Shown here piece after piece: positions 1 to 12,325 of a stretch of 64,000 bases of DNA. This DNA is from Alligator mississippiensis (taxonomy: Eukaryota; Chordata; Crocodylia; Alligatoridae): assembly GCF_030867095.1 (NCBI RefSeq), contig NC_081835.1, positions 23,072,501 through 23,136,500 of the forward strand. The letters run 5' to 3'. Position 1 is the first letter of the stretch; the number at the start of each line of letters is the position of its first letter. The position numbers and the translations under genes were made by a program. The notes under the pieces are model-generated. The model searched no databases. It had not been told where the DNA came from and was given only the letters and a program-made list of their open reading frames with translations.

Positions 1-1619
1 CTGACATTCAGGAGTAAACTGAACTCCTGAATGACTAATTTGCCTCGTTATTTCGCCGGGCCATGGGGAAAGTCATGCTGGATAGGGTACAGAATGAGTA
101 GAGCAGAAATGACTGCCTTCCTACTGTAGTCGTAGAACTGGTGTATGATCAATTAAAGAAATAGACATATATAAGTCAGCAGGACCAGCTTAACTCCATC
201 CAAGGGTGCTGAAGGAGCTGGCTGATGTCATCACAGATCCCTTGGTAAAACTGTTCCAAAACTCATGGTACTCTGTAGGTCCCTGAGGACTGGAAGAGGG
301 CCAGTGCTGTGCCCATCTTCAAGAAGGGGAGAAAGAAGGACCTGGGTAACTATAGGCCAATTAGCCTAACTTCTATCCCAGGGAAAATCCTGGAAAAATT
401 CATTAAGTCTATGCAATAGGCTTGCAGAAGATAGGATTCTGAATGACAGCCAGCATAGCTTCATCACAGGCAGGTTTCGTCTTACAAACCTCATCTCCTT
501 TTACGATCAGGTAACATGCCACCTGGATAAGAGAGAAGTGGTGAATATTGTATACCTGGACTTCCAAAAAGTCCTTGATCTGGTATCCCATGATGTTCTC
601 ATTAGAAAATTGGAAGATAGTGGGCTTAACTGTGAGATGTCTAGGTGGGTATGAAGCTGGCTGCAGGGTAGGACCCAGAGATTCATCATGAATGGATCTG
701 TGTTGTCCTGGAGAGAAGTGGGTTAGTGCTTGGTCCTGTGCAGGGGTCGGTGCTTGGTCCTGTACTTTTCAACATCTTTATCTATGATTTGGATGAGGGG
801 GTGAAGAGCTCACTGGCCAAGTTCACAGATGACACCAAGTTATGGGGAAGCTTGGTCATGCTTGAAGAGAGACTGCAGATACAGGTGGACCTAGACAAGC
901 TGGCAAATTGGGCAGATTGGAACCAGATGAGGTCTAACATTGACAAACGTAAAGTGCTCCACCTGGGGACAAACACTGTTGTCAGCAGGGCAAATAATAC
1001 TCTGGCATGCATCAATTGATGCATCTCCAGCAAGACCAAGGAGGTTATTCTTCTGCTGTACTTGGCACTGGTGAGATCCCAACTGGAGTACTGTGTCCAG
1101 TTCTGGGTGCCACACTTTAACAAGGACGTGGTAAAACTTGAGGGAGTCCAGAGAAGGGCCACCTGTATGACTAGAGGCTTGTACGGCAAGCCATGTAAGG
1201 AAAGACTGAGGGACCTGGGATTCTTCAGCCTGAAAAGGAGAAGGCTGAGAGGGGACTTGGTAGCAGCTTACCACTATGTCAGGGGAGTACATCCGGGGCT
1301 TGGTGAAGAACTGTTCACCAGGACACCCTTGGGGAAAACTAGGAATAATGGCCACAGACTCCTGGAAGACCATTTCAGGCTCAACATTAGGAAAAATGTC
1401 TTCACATTTAGGGTGTCTAGACTGTGAAATAATCTCCCTCCAGAGGTGGTGCAATTGCCTCTGAAAAAACCCTGAAAATCTTCAAGAGGAGACTGGACTG
1501 TCATCTTGCTAGGGTCACCTGACCCCACCTGTCATTTTTCCTGCCCAGTGCAGGGGCTGGACCCAATGATATTCTGAGGTCCCTTCCAGCATTACAAACT
1601 ATGAATCTATGAAACATTC
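1..1619 (+). mobile_element. CR1 LINE copy 1, 3' part (RT domain to 3' end)
   Basis: A decayed CR1 non-LTR retrotransposon in sense orientation. Reading starts inside ORF2 at the window edge (an ELLND-type block near 21-36), passes the RT motifs DWKRA..PIFKKGRK and GNYRPISLTSIPG (about 283-391), and ends with a short 3' UTR and the terminal ATGAATCTATGAAAC repeat typical of CR1. The frame is broken by several stops and frameshifts, for example the codon after ELLND. CR1 elements move by target-primed reverse transcription and are usually 5'-truncated. Here the 5' limit is cut by the window, so its true length is unknown. Confidence 0.93.
726..1427 (+). pseudogene. CR1 ORF2 reverse transcriptase, C-terminal pieces
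   Basis: Two open pieces in different frames (726-1019 and 1062-1427) encode the catalytic and post-catalytic part of a CR1 reverse transcriptase. The first holds VLGPVLFNIFIYDLDEGVKS followed by FTDDTKLWG; the two catalytic aspartates are intact at 822-833, although the usual FADD is FTDD. The second holds LVRSQLEYCVQFWVPHF, VQRRAT and LRDLGFFSLKRRRLRGDL, the conserved CR1 C-terminal region. In life this enzyme copies the CR1 RNA at a nicked target. Stops and frameshifts make this copy non-functional. Confidence 0.9.
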
Positions 1620-4600
1620 AATAGTCTTCTTAAAAGTGACATGAGGTGGTCTGATGTGGGGGCTCTGAGTCTTTCAGTCCACTGTAACACATTACAACCT
1701 GGAGCCCAGAATTTTGAAGCTATTTAAGCATTGCTAAGCTAAGGAAACCACTCCTAATCTGCAAAGAGCCCACTGTCTAGCAGAATTTTAAGCTCCTAGT
1801 TAGGTACTTCTGTGCTCCCTGGACTCCTTATAGAGGCACAGGTGAGAGTTAAGTGTGTTAAGAAGGAATATTCAAAAGTCATCAACCTGAATTAGATGCT
1901 TGCCCAAGTCAATCAGGAGGTAAATATTTAGAAGAGGAGCAGGGAAAGGAAAGAGAATAAGCACCACCAGTGCCAGTGATAGGTCAGAGAGACAACTCCC
2001 TCAGGATCTTCTCGTGCCCATCTCCTGAAGTCTGGAACTTAAGTTATGCCAAACCCTAGACAGTAAAAATTATCTCCCTGATTCCCTCTATTTCCTGCTT
2101 ATGCTTGATTGCTCTTCTCACCTTTCTTGTATGCTTCCATGTGTCCCCTGCTGTCTTTTAGGTGGCTCCAAAAGTGTGCCCCATTACCTGCCAGGCCTGA
2201 ATGTGTCACCTCTGCTGTGGATCTCTGACAGGCCTGCTCTAAGCAGCCTATAAGTTCAGGCCCTGTTGGTGAGACTGGCATTCCCTGCCTGGTTGGAGAA
2301 TCCCAGTACAGGGCCTCTTAGACTTCAGCTTGAATTTGGGCTCTGAGCAGCTTCTTAGCTGTGGAGCAGCAGCAGCTCATAAGATGTTTGGTCAATGCCA
2401 AGGGTTGGGAACGGTAGGGTTTGGAAACACCTTAGCTGCATCTTTGAAAACATCAATAGTGCTTCATGGTGGACTCAGATATGTGTCTGCCTGTTTAGGG
2501 ACCTAAATTCCTTTAAAAATCCTAAACCCTTGGCTGTTCTAGACCCTGGTTATAATTCAGTGTATGCTATTTGTATTTGGAAAATCTAAACAAGACAATG
2601 GAGTATTTTTAAGTACTCCACTTTATTTGGCCACAGACCTATAGCTACAAGGATCTATAATTGGGCACTTCCTTGCTCACTATTGACTCTTCCCAGACTC
2701 CATCAACTTTCTTCAATTCTTAGCTTTCAGCCACCCGCTGTGTTGGCCTGCCCAACTCTTATTCAAATGGAAAAGTACAATGGAGTATGGACTACTCCAA
2801 ATTAATTCATATGAACTGGTGCAATCTGTAATTTGGAGCTTTCTAGTCAGGACATGCTGAGCGGAATGGGAGACACTCAAGGCAAGTCTCCATAGTACCA
2901 ACCACCATTGTTATACATGGTGCAGACAAGGAAAGTAGCACAGGGTGATTATGGAAGACCTAATAATAACAATTGAAGTGACAACATTTTTTTAGTCCTA
3001 TAACCATGTAGTTGACATTTTAGGTACTTTCCAATGCAATCATAATCTAAATTGCAACTACAAGTGAAATATATCTGTGAGCTGAGAATCACTGATCTAG
3101 TGACCAAACATCAGGCACACGATGCAAAGCATATGGCAGGACACTGGTACAATTCCATTTCACAGATATAATATCTGTTCCTTTTTGCATAATTGTCCCT
3201 CTCCAATTTCTAGGGGACAGATAGTTGTTTCTGAAAATATATTTTGTATTCTTAAAGAAAGAGAAAGAAGAGATGTTGCTACCTCAGCTAATTTTGAGAG
3301 TGCACAGAAGCCTTGTACAGATTATGGAGGAAAGCTTAAAAAGATCTCATAGGAGAAAACAAAGATACAAGGTTAGCTTTGAACCTGAGAGTTTCCCACA
3401 CCGCAAATCAATTGCATTGCCAGAAAATCACAGGTGTCCACCATATGTACAGGTTAAAATGTGGTCCCGAGTAGCGTGATGACAGTTCTGTGTTCATAAT
3501 GTATATATCCCAAAGTGCACTTGTGCATCTGTTATAAATTCAGGGACTGGGGGAAGGTGGGAGAACTGAGCAAGTCCTGCTGTGAGTTATAATAGTGTAA
3601 ATTAGCCTAACATCATTGGTTCAGTAGAATTATTCTTCCCCTAATATTTTGTTTCAGAGTTTTCCATTTTGTAATGATATCTTTTAGAGAGCAGCATTTA
3701 AATACTTAAGCACCTTTCTCCATCCAAAGACAGAAAAAAGATTAGCTAGAGGCTTTGCAGTGACATGTTAAGAATGGTGAAGCCTTCTCTGAAGGTGTAT
3801 AACTGCTAAGCATGGCAGATGGCAGTTAAATGGACTGGGAAGCTCTTTATAGCTTAAGAGGGTTAATAGCTCCCAAAATGACAAAATGCAGATATAGCAA
3901 AGAGTAGTTGAACTCATTCTGTGGTTGGAAAATAAATGAGCATAAAGCTGGACACAAATGTTGTTACAGCAATACCATTTTTTTCATATAAAAATGGGTC
4001 CACTGTATGTTTTGCATCAAAAGCATGCAGATATTCACTTTTCCCAGGTGATTTTGTTGCAAAAATCACCATTCTGGAAAAACTGTATAGGTTGTAAAAC
4101 TTGAAGGCAGGGTGGCTATAATATCATGAGCAATGACTTATAACTAATTGGTTTTGGTTGAAAGGCTGCAAAACATATTTTCAATTCTTGCACAACTTTA
4201 ATGGAGTCCAGATACCAACTGAAACTACAAGCCTCACTGATCAATCTTCTTGGGGTGGGGACTGGAGGTTAGTGGACTGAAGCCACCAACAGGCAACACT
4301 AATGAGGTTGTGGCATCTCTCTCCCTGCGGGAGTCCTACTTATGGCTTCTTCCACAACCTCAGATCCCACAGGATAGAAAAAGAAGAGACAGGAAATTTA
4401 GAACAGACTCAGTAGATATTTTGGCTCATTGTTATGCACCTAGAAATCCAAAGCAGGGATCGAGTTACATTGTACTAGGCATAGTACACATGCAACAAAA
4501 AAGATGGTTCATATCACCAAGTGTTCATAGTCAAAGTATCCTTTTGCTGACTTGTTCTTTACTGAGAAGGACATGGTTTGGCCAGGTTGGAGGCTCACTA

Positions 4601-5407
4601 GTGAAATGATACAATATTGGTTGTAATTTCACATTGGAAAAACTGAGGTTAGTAAAAAGAAGACTAAAGATGTGTTTTGAACATCACTAGGAATTAAAAA
4701 TATGTGGTGGGACTGGAAATAAACCACTATGTGAAATCTGCTATGAAGGTGATCAATATCCGCATTTGTTATGCATACCTCCACATGAGAGGCTGACAGT
4801 CAGAATGGCATCATTTGTAAATAAGAAAATGGCACCAGGAAGAAAGAAATATTTTCTACATTCTCTCCCATTTATTTAAGCATTTTCTACCTCCTTGGGA
4901 GTATGACAGAATTGATCAGCCAAGCTGAGTGAGCAACACTAGTATTGCACACATTTATTCATACCATCTGGTAGTAAGTCAAACCCAAGTAACAAAAGCT
5001 TTTATTTTCCCACAAAGGCTGAAGGTTATATAAATGTAACCCACATACTTGTGGCATCCCAACATGTTATTCTCACGTGCTGCAAAGAGATTGACAATTC
5101 CCAGACCAATGCGAGACAGCTAACCACTGAGATTCCTGCATCACAATTGCTTGTTAATGCCTCCAAATACACATTTTAGAACCCTTGAAGAATGCTCAGT
5201 CTTCCTACCCCTACTGTAGAGGTAATATACACTCTTCAAGAAGGAAGGCAACACCTCTGGTAGTAATTGCAGGGCAATGCTGCTTACTTTCATTCATTTG
5301 GAATGGCTTCTTATTCAAATTTAATTATGATTTCATTTAGCTCAATTTAAATATTAATAAGGCATTGTGACCTCATGAAATAAATACATTACTAGATGCT
5401 TTTACAG
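1620..5407. other. AT-rich intergenic DNA, no gene recognised
   Basis: No coding region, RNA gene or clear mobile element is visible. Short open frames occur (the longest, 4250-4609, is 119 codons), but none shows a recognisable domain or convincing composition. Sequence is AT-rich and looks single-copy. Confidence 0.6.
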
Positions 5408-5428
5408 TGTCTCTCTCTCTCTTTCTCG
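5408..5428. repeat. Short (TC)n microsatellite
   Basis: A pyrimidine run dominated by TC dinucleotides lies between 5408 and 5428. The surrounding sequence to 6124 has no recognisable gene. Confidence 0.8.
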
Positions 5429-6138
5429 GCAGACGCTGAAGTGTCTACATGAAGCCTATTATCGTTAGCCCCACCTACAAAGCTACCCCTGAATAAATTG
5501 AAGCCTCCATGTGGAACAAATACCTAAAATGAAAGACCCAGAAAAAGACAAAAACATTATCTCTTTTGGTTTACTTTCATAAAAAAATAAGACTTTCTCT
5601 AACCTTGATTTCACAATCTAGCCTCTACAAACATTATTAAGACTATTTTAATTGAGGCAACTTCAGGGTTGCATGAAATAAAGCTAAATGGAGTTCTGCA
5701 AGGCAACACAGGAGAGGAATGTTAGAAAGAGTATGAGCACTTTGAATCTATAAATAGCCTCATTCTTTATGCACACCTGTTGCCCATCCCATGTTTATGA
5801 AATGTTCCTGCACTTATCAGTTAATCTGACTTCTGTTCCATGGAAGGAGCCTGATCTTGCTTGCACAGAACTTCTAAGGACATCACGTATTTCACTTTTA
5901 ATAGAAGTTTTATATATGGAGAGGAGACCTGGCCAGCATTGTTATTTCCCTGAAGAGAGTTGCAGTAAAAATGGGGGAAAGGTAGGAAATTTCTATTTTT
6001 TTTAAACAAATCTAACATTTATAAATCTGAACCTAAACATTAATGGAAAACCAAATGGGGGTGAAAACTGAAACAATTGTTTTAGAAATGCAGCATGTAA
6101 TGACAATTGGAGTTCCAGTGTCCCATGTCTCATTCCAT

Positions 6139-6277
6139 GAGTGACTGGTGCCTCCTGAATTGGGGGGTGGGGCGGGGGCACCAGCCCTACCGACAGCATC
6201 AGTGTCAGCCATCAGGGGGGCCCTGGCCCCGTCAGGGGAGACACGTGCACCCCCCGTGCACCCTCTACTAGTTGCCT
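6139..6277. mobile_element. 139-bp GC-rich insertion with 14-bp target-site duplication
   Basis: The 14-mer ATGTCTCATTCCAT occurs at 6125-6138 and again, unchanged, at 6278-6291. Between the copies is a GC-rich 139-bp segment that contrasts sharply with the AT-rich flanks. This is the footprint of an insertion with target duplication. Its first part (ACTGGTGCCTCCTG) resembles a stretch in the core of the foldback hAT-like copies at about 27,178 and 48,237. There is no poly-A tail. A 14-bp duplication fits LINE-machinery retroposition better than hAT transposition (8 bp), so the class is unresolved. Confidence 0.7.
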
Positions 6278-6291
6278 ATGTCTCATTCCAT

Positions 6292-8588
6292 TTTATAAAA
6301 TTAGCTTCTTGGCCATACAATGTCTCTTACACTGCTCCAACACTTTCTTTCTTGCTAAGATGCTACAATTGCATCTTGGGTCTCCTTTGCCACCAGAAAG
6401 CATCATGGAGAACAGTGGAGCTAATTGGCATCATTTGGACTGCTCATGGACTTAACTTTAAGCACGTGCTCAACTTTCACAGAAACCTTCTCACTTTTTC
6501 CCCATATTCCAGTTGTTCTCTCATTTTAATTTTAATCTGTACAATTTTAGATACTGCTTCTTTGTTGTCCTTTAAATTATCTTAAATCTTGAGCAACCTG
6601 CTATTTAACTCAACTTCTTCTTATTGTTTCTCAGTTTTTAAACCATTTCAGTCTAGCTTTACTTTAATTTCTTCATGTTAATTACAGCAGCAACTGCAGT
6701 TGTGTAAGTGGGTTTAGAATTAGCCAAACCTTCACTCCCCAACACTATAAGAAGTGGTCACTTATTGACACATATGGTCTAGTAGTGTGGCACAAAGTTC
6801 CCAGAAGATTGGATTCCACTGTGCTGCATGATTAGTAGTAGATCATGATGATTAAGAGCTGGGGCTATATTCTAGTCTTAGATAATAAATCACCATTTAT
6901 TTACATGTTTGGTATGGTCATACATGTCATATTAAAGAAAATGAATGTGACAATTAACAGCAAACTATTTTCTATCTCATTCCCCTTCAATAACACTTCC
7001 TGTGGAGATGGGAAGAGATGTTCTAACCCTCTACTGACAGTTTATTAAGTTAAACTGCGCACACCATCCAGTAGGATATGATACTCCAAACTTTCCTGGT
7101 TTTCATTACCACCAGGGTTTTCCAGTGAGTGGGACAAATTTTAACTCTTATTCAGACTGGGAAAGAACTGTGGGAGAAGGCACTTCATGCCTTTGTTAAA
7201 ATCAGAGTTCTCTGTTATGCTCAATAGTACCTTTTTCATTACTAAGATACTACTGAACCTGAGTGAGGGTAGCAGAATCCAGTCCTTAATGAACTGTCTG
7301 GCCTGAAAAGATAGCTCTTCCAAAATAGTGGCTCTGCTCTTGAAAAGGGGAGATATCTTACTTTTAAATTGTCTGCTACTAGGTCACTTTCCGTATCGCA
7401 AAACCCTACACTGCTTCATCACAGTTACATAGTATGAACTCTTGGCCTTACTGAAGTCAATGGGAATATTTCCACTTGCCTTCCATGGGGTTCAGTTTTT
7501 ACCCCTAGATTTTTAGGCCTAGAAGGTAGTAGTATCCTGATAATCTAGATACTTCCTAATTCTAAGAATAATTTGGGCTTTGCAAAATGATGAATAAAAA
7601 TAAGAAGTACAGTACTTTGGGAAGCTGCTATTGGGATGGTCACACCAAAGTCACTTGACATGGGAGAGAGACATCGATGGGCAAATAAGTCAACTAACCA
7701 TCCCTGGGCATTATTAATGCCATTATAAAAATCTTTTTTTAAATCTTTGAACCTGCTTTCATGCTATAGCATGATTGCCCCATAACATGATTTAACACGA
7801 ACACTTTCTTAAATCCCAGTTGCTGGCTATGAAATCTGTTCCACCAAAGATCAGGCTGAGCCAAGGTCTTGCTACCTTCAGGACATGGTATAAGACTCAT
7901 TTTTCTGCTACAACCCCTCCTAATAATGGGAATGGTGTTGGCTGTGTGCTGTTGGAAACAAGCCAATTATATAGGATTCCTCTGAGGGAAACACGTTTAA
8001 TATCCAGATGATTGGAATGTTATTTCTCTTCCTTGAGGGAGATGATGTACTTTTAAGTTTATGAAATGATGTACAGATGTGATGGACATCTTAGAAAAGC
8101 AAATAATAATAACTAGCATCAGCATCAGCCTTATACATTTACTTTGCCTTTAAAGAAGCTTCAGATTTTTGGATGTATGCATCTTTAGAGTAGGAGAGTC
8201 ATGTTTCCTCTTACAATTTTTTCCTTTCTTATGGATGTCTCTCTTTATACAGACAGAGGACATTTTTCTTCCTATGTTCTGTCCCAGTTCTTTAACTTTT
8301 CTTATACAAATGCACCTGGGTGCATGTTGCCTATTAATTGCAGAGAGCCTTTAAAAGAAGATGGTCAAATGGAATTAACTGATTAAAAACAATCACTGAT
8401 TTAACTTATATAGGAACACTTTGTATATACCTGCTGCAATTCATCACCTGTGCTGAATTAACTCTAGCACCTTCCTTTAACCGTAAGTTTCGTCACCTTT
8501 AAATATTTACATTAAAAAACTGAACTCTGTACAAATGGCACAAATGTGTATGAAGACATGGTTTCTTTGCTTAAAATGACATATAACA
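6292..8588. other. Intergenic DNA, no gene recognised
   Basis: AT-rich sequence without a supportable gene. A faint ancient repeat signature (ACTGAAGTCAATGGGAATAT, near 7451) matches a motif common in old amniote interspersed repeats. A 47-bp block at 8055-8101 recurs inverted at 11558-11604. Confidence 0.55.
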
Positions 8589-9616
8589 GATTCATAGAAT
8601 GTAAGCTGGAAGGGACCTCAGAAGAACATCAGGTCCAGCCCCCCTCCACCAAGCAGGAAAGACAACTGGGGTCAAGTGACCCCAGCAAGGTGACTGTCCA
8701 GTCTCCTTTTGAAGATTTCCAGGGTAGGCAATTGCACCACCTCTGGAGGGAGCTTATTCCACAGTCTGGACACCTTAGCTGTGAAGAAGTTTTTCCTAAT
8801 GTTGAGCCTGAAATGGTCTTCCAGGAGTTTGTGATCATTGTTCCTGGTTTTCCCCAAGGGTGCCCTGGTGTGGTGCCCAGAACTGGATATAGTACTCCAT
8901 CTGCAGTCTCACCAATGCCAAGTAGAGTGAGGAATCACTTCCTTGGTTTTGCTGGAGATGCATTGATTGATGCATGCCAGAGTATTATTTGCCCTGCTGG
9001 CTACAGCATTGCACTGCTGACTCATGTTTATACTGTGGTCAGTTATTACCCCCAAGTCTCTTTCATTCATAATGCTGGTCAGGTTGGCATTGCCACACCT
9101 GTAGATGTGCAGGGGATCCCCAGGTAGAGCACTTTACACTTCTTGATGTTAAACCTAATCTGGTTCCAATGTGCCCAACTCGCCAGCCTGTCTAGGCCCA
9201 CCTGTATCTGCAGCATATCTTCAAGAGTGATCATGCTTCCCTATAACTTGGTGTTGTTTGTGAATTTAGCCAGTGAGCTCTTCATCCCTACATCCAAATA
9301 ATTGATGAAGATGTGAAAAAGCAGTGGACCAAGCACTGACCCCTGAGGGACATCACTGGCCACTTCTTGCCAAGACAACACAGATCCGTTCAACAGAACT
9401 CTCTGGGTCCTACCCTGTAGCCAACTTCCTACTCACCTAACTGTCAAGCCGTGTGAAAGCAAAGTAATCATTGAGGAGTTCAGTTTTCTCCTGAGTGCTG
9501 GTAACCTGCTGTCCTGATTTGTTGAGCAGTGGTCCCACACTCCCATTTGTTTTCCTCCTGTTCCCTACATACCTAAAGAAGGACTTTATGTTGTCCTTGA
9601 TCCCTGTTACGAATTT

Positions 9617-10526
9617 TCATTCAGTTGCCACCTTAGTCTTTCTAATCTGTTCCCTACAAGTGTGGACCATTGTTGTATAGTCCTCCTTGGGGCATGCCCC
9701 AAGCTTCCATTGTTTGTACAATTCTTTCTTCTTTCTTAAAAGGACCATGATTTCCCTGTTTAGCGAAGAGGGCTTTCCAGTCCTTTTGCTATCTTTCCTC
9801 CACATGGGAATGGACTTCCTTTGCACTTCAAGGATTGTGTCCTTAGGGGACAACCACTCTTCATGTACTCCTTTTGCCTTCAGTCCCTGGTCCAGCAGCA
9901 CTTCACCTACTAGTGACATGAGCTTGTTGAAATTTGCCTTTTTGAAGTCTAAAACTTCAATCCTACTATCTAGTTTGTCTGCATTGCAACAGACAGTGAA
10001 TGTGATGGTTTCATGGTCACTGTTGCCCTGGCTGCCCTCTATGTTTAAACCAATCACCAGGTTGTCTCCTTTGGCCAGGACCAAGAGTGTTATCTCTGGT
10101 TGGCCTTGCAACTTCTGAGTCAAAAAAAGCTCTTCAATGAAGGTTAGAAAGAATTGTGACTGATCCGACTTGGCCAACTGTTCCTCCCAAGAGATGTCCA
10201 GGTAATTGGAGTGGCCCATGGCAACTATGTCCTATGCACGTGTGGCTTCTGTCAGTTCTCAGGCGAACTCTAGATTGACTTCCTCCCCTTGGTTTGGTGG
10301 TCTGTAGTACACACCTACAGTTAGGTCTCTCTCACCATGCTCCCCTCCCCACATCCCCCCCACCCCAGTTTGACTCAGAGGGTTCAAGGCATGCTTCTTT
10401 GGAGACATTGTCAACCTCCAAGGAGGTGTCCTGCTCCTTTACATAGAGAGCCATACCTCCACCTTTCTTCTCTACTCGGTACCTTCTATGCCATGCTCTG
10501 GTCTGTGTTTTCCCATCCCCCAGCAA
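9617..10526 (-). pseudogene. CR1 ORF2 endonuclease (APE-like) remnant
   Basis: The minus strand encodes the AP-endonuclease-like part of CR1 ORF2, which nicks target DNA to prime reverse transcription. Visible blocks are EKKGGGMALYVKEQD (about 10,430-10,475), then in an open piece of 200 codons (10219-9617) NYLDISWEEQLAKSD, LLVLAKGDNLV and NSDHETITF, which corresponds to the SDH motif near the end of the nuclease domain. The piece continues into the linker (KDTILEVQRKSIPM..., KKELYKQWKLGACPKEDY). The domain N-terminus is missing and the frame breaks between blocks. Confidence 0.87.
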
Positions 10527-10528
10527 TC

Positions 10529-11241
10529 TTAGTTTAAAGCCCTAGCTAGAATATTGGCCATCCTGGCTGAGAACAGGGATTTCCCTCTTTGCGTGAGGTG
10601 AATGCCATCTCTTCCCAGGAGTCCTTTCTCCCTTAAGTATACACTGTGGTCAAGGAAACTGAAGCCCTTTTGGTGGCACCACCATTGGAGATGTTGGTTT
10701 ACTTCCTCTGTGCGTCCTTCCTTCCTAGGGCCATAGCCTGCAAAAGGGAGCACAGAAAAAAAAGACTACCTGAGCCCTTGAGCCCAGCCCCCAGAGCTTT
10801 GTAGTCACTCATGACCTTGTCCAGATTACTCCTGGCCATCTCATTTGTTCCCACATGGATGAGGAGCATGGAGTAGTAGTCAGAAGGCTCGACAAGCCTG
10901 GGGATCCTCTCTGCAACATCTCAGATGCGAGCCTCAGGGAGGCAGCAGACCTCATGGGATAGGGGGTCTGGATGGCAGATGGGTCCCTCAGTGCCCTGCA
11001 GGAGGGAGTCCCTCACCACCCCCACCTTGCACCTCGTCTTGGGGGTGGCAGCACGCTGATTACCTTCCTCCTCCTCTGGTATCAGCATCAGAGACTCCTC
11101 ATGCGTGGGGAGGGGAGCGTATCTGTTGTTCAGTGCCAGGGAAGGAGCAGTCCTGGCTTTGTGTTTCCTGGAACATGAGGTGACTGTCTTCCAGGTCACC
11201 CCAAGTGGGTCCTTTTGGCTAGCCATCTCATTGGCCACCAT
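10529..11241 (-). pseudogene. CR1 ORF1 fragment with SGNH/GDSL-type esterase domain
   Basis: CR1-family ORF1 proteins carry a C-terminal esterase domain of the SGNH/GDSL type. Here its blocks appear in order on the minus strand: VVRDSLLQGTEGPICHPD (block I; the usual GDS is changed to RDS), HVGTNEMARS near 10835-10860 (block III, GTNE in place of GTND) and GRDGIHLTQRGKSLFSARM (block V, with the Asp..His pair). An in-frame TGA separates block I from the rest at 10921-10923, and there is a frame change near 10765. The upstream part, up to about 11341, is still readable as ORF1 N-terminal sequence. The domain is probably inactive. Confidence 0.85.
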
Positions 11242-11341
11242 CTCTGTCTCCTTCTCCTCTTCCTTCTTCTGAAGAAGGGTCTGGTAGCAGCCATTGATGA
11301 AGTCTTTGTGGGCCCTGATGGTGTGCAGCTGACGTATCTCC

Positions 11342-11669
11342 TATACACACACACACAGACGCACACACATATATCTTTCAACTATATATACCAACCGACC
11401 TATCAATAAGTGTGTATACAAAACATATATAAAATATCTATCTATCTATCAGATATACAAAACCAGTATCTATCTATTGATCAATCTATCAATAGATAGA
11501 TACAGTTTTGTATATCCTTTAAATATATATATATGCTATATATTAGTTTTTGTCAATTGCCTTTCTCAGATGTCCATCACATCTGTGCATCATTTCATAA
11601 ACTTACAAATGCATCGCGCATGCACGCACGCATGCACCCGCATGCACGCACGCACGCAAGCACACACAG
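11342..11669. repeat. Compound microsatellite: CA, ATCT and CATGCACG tracts
   Basis: Three tracts lie side by side: (CA)n at 11343-11370, (ATCT)n at 11436-11516 and an alternating purine-pyrimidine CATG/CACG tract at 11611-11669. The ATCT part folds into a 30-bp stem (11452-11481 with 11488-11516, loop of 6). The 47 bp at 11558-11604 between the tracts is an inverted copy of 8055-8101. Confidence 0.85.
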
Positions 11670-11929
11670 AGGTATTCAGTTTATAAGCATAATTAAGGTG
11701 TAGGCTTTCCAAAAGTTTATAATAATCAAAATTATTTTCTTACTTAAGGCACTGCGAATAGAGAGATTAGAATCCAGATAAAAGGAAAGACAAGAAGAAA
11801 CATAATATATACTTAAGCTTGCATTATCTTAAAGACACAGAGGTAGAGGGATCTGTACAATTAGGAGAGGGGGATGGTTAGAGTTAGATTTAAATATTAA
11901 CCAAGCCCATTTTATCCCTTACAACAGTC

Positions 11930-12325
11930 CAGGCAGGGGGCCTGGGGTCAGCCATGTCCAGATGGGGGCAGGTATGGTTTGGCTTGTTCCACCCTGGCCT
12001 GAGTGAACCCTGGGCTTTTTGGGTCCACAGTGGGATGGGGATTGTTGTGGCTAAAAAGATGAAGCATAAGAACCAGGAGCAGAACATGGGGGGGGGTCAG
12101 GGGGCTCATGCAGAGCCCCCCATGCAGTGTGGAGCAGTGGGGGGTAGCAGGGATCACCCCCCCCCCAGCACCCAGTGAGTACCGGGGCTTTTCTTTAAAG
12201 CACTGGGAGCTGAGGTGGGTGGGGCAGCCATGAGGGGAGTGGGGGGGCTGGCAGGGGTCCCCCCATGGTCCTCTCCCCCCTCCCTCACCCCTAGTACAGC
12301 TCCCTGCTGCAGCCACCAGGGACTG
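11930..12325. repeat. GC-rich repeat-like core next to a hAT-like arm
   Basis: A block rich in G and C runs abutting the arm at 12326-12494. By position it should be the core of the same foldback element, but it does not clearly match the cores of the other copies. The left end and matching target duplication were not found. Confidence 0.4.

Larger units (their letters stand above)
8589..11341 (-). mobile_element. CR1 LINE copy 2, antisense, internally deleted
   Basis: A CR1 element read on the minus strand from about 11341 (5', truncated against a CA microsatellite) to 8589 (3' end, TCATAGAAT terminal repeat). In order it holds part of ORF1 with the esterase domain, part of the ORF2 endonuclease and linker, and the RT C-terminus with 3' UTR. 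Two parts are missing: the start of ORF2 (ORF1 runs almost directly into the KKGGGMALYVKE block near 10455) and the RT core from the PIFKKG motif to the FYDQ region, lost at a junction near 9430-9445. It carries numerous stops and cannot encode a working transposition machinery. Confidence 0.93.

Noticed and set aside
5..33. Perfect 10-bp hairpin near the window start
   Set aside because: It falls inside CR1 ORF2 coding sequence (the ELLND block); a chance stem rather than a separate feature.
4250..4609. 119-codon open frame on the plus strand
   Set aside because: No recognisable domain, no codon or splice context, and it lies in AT-rich unique DNA where frames of this length occur by chance.
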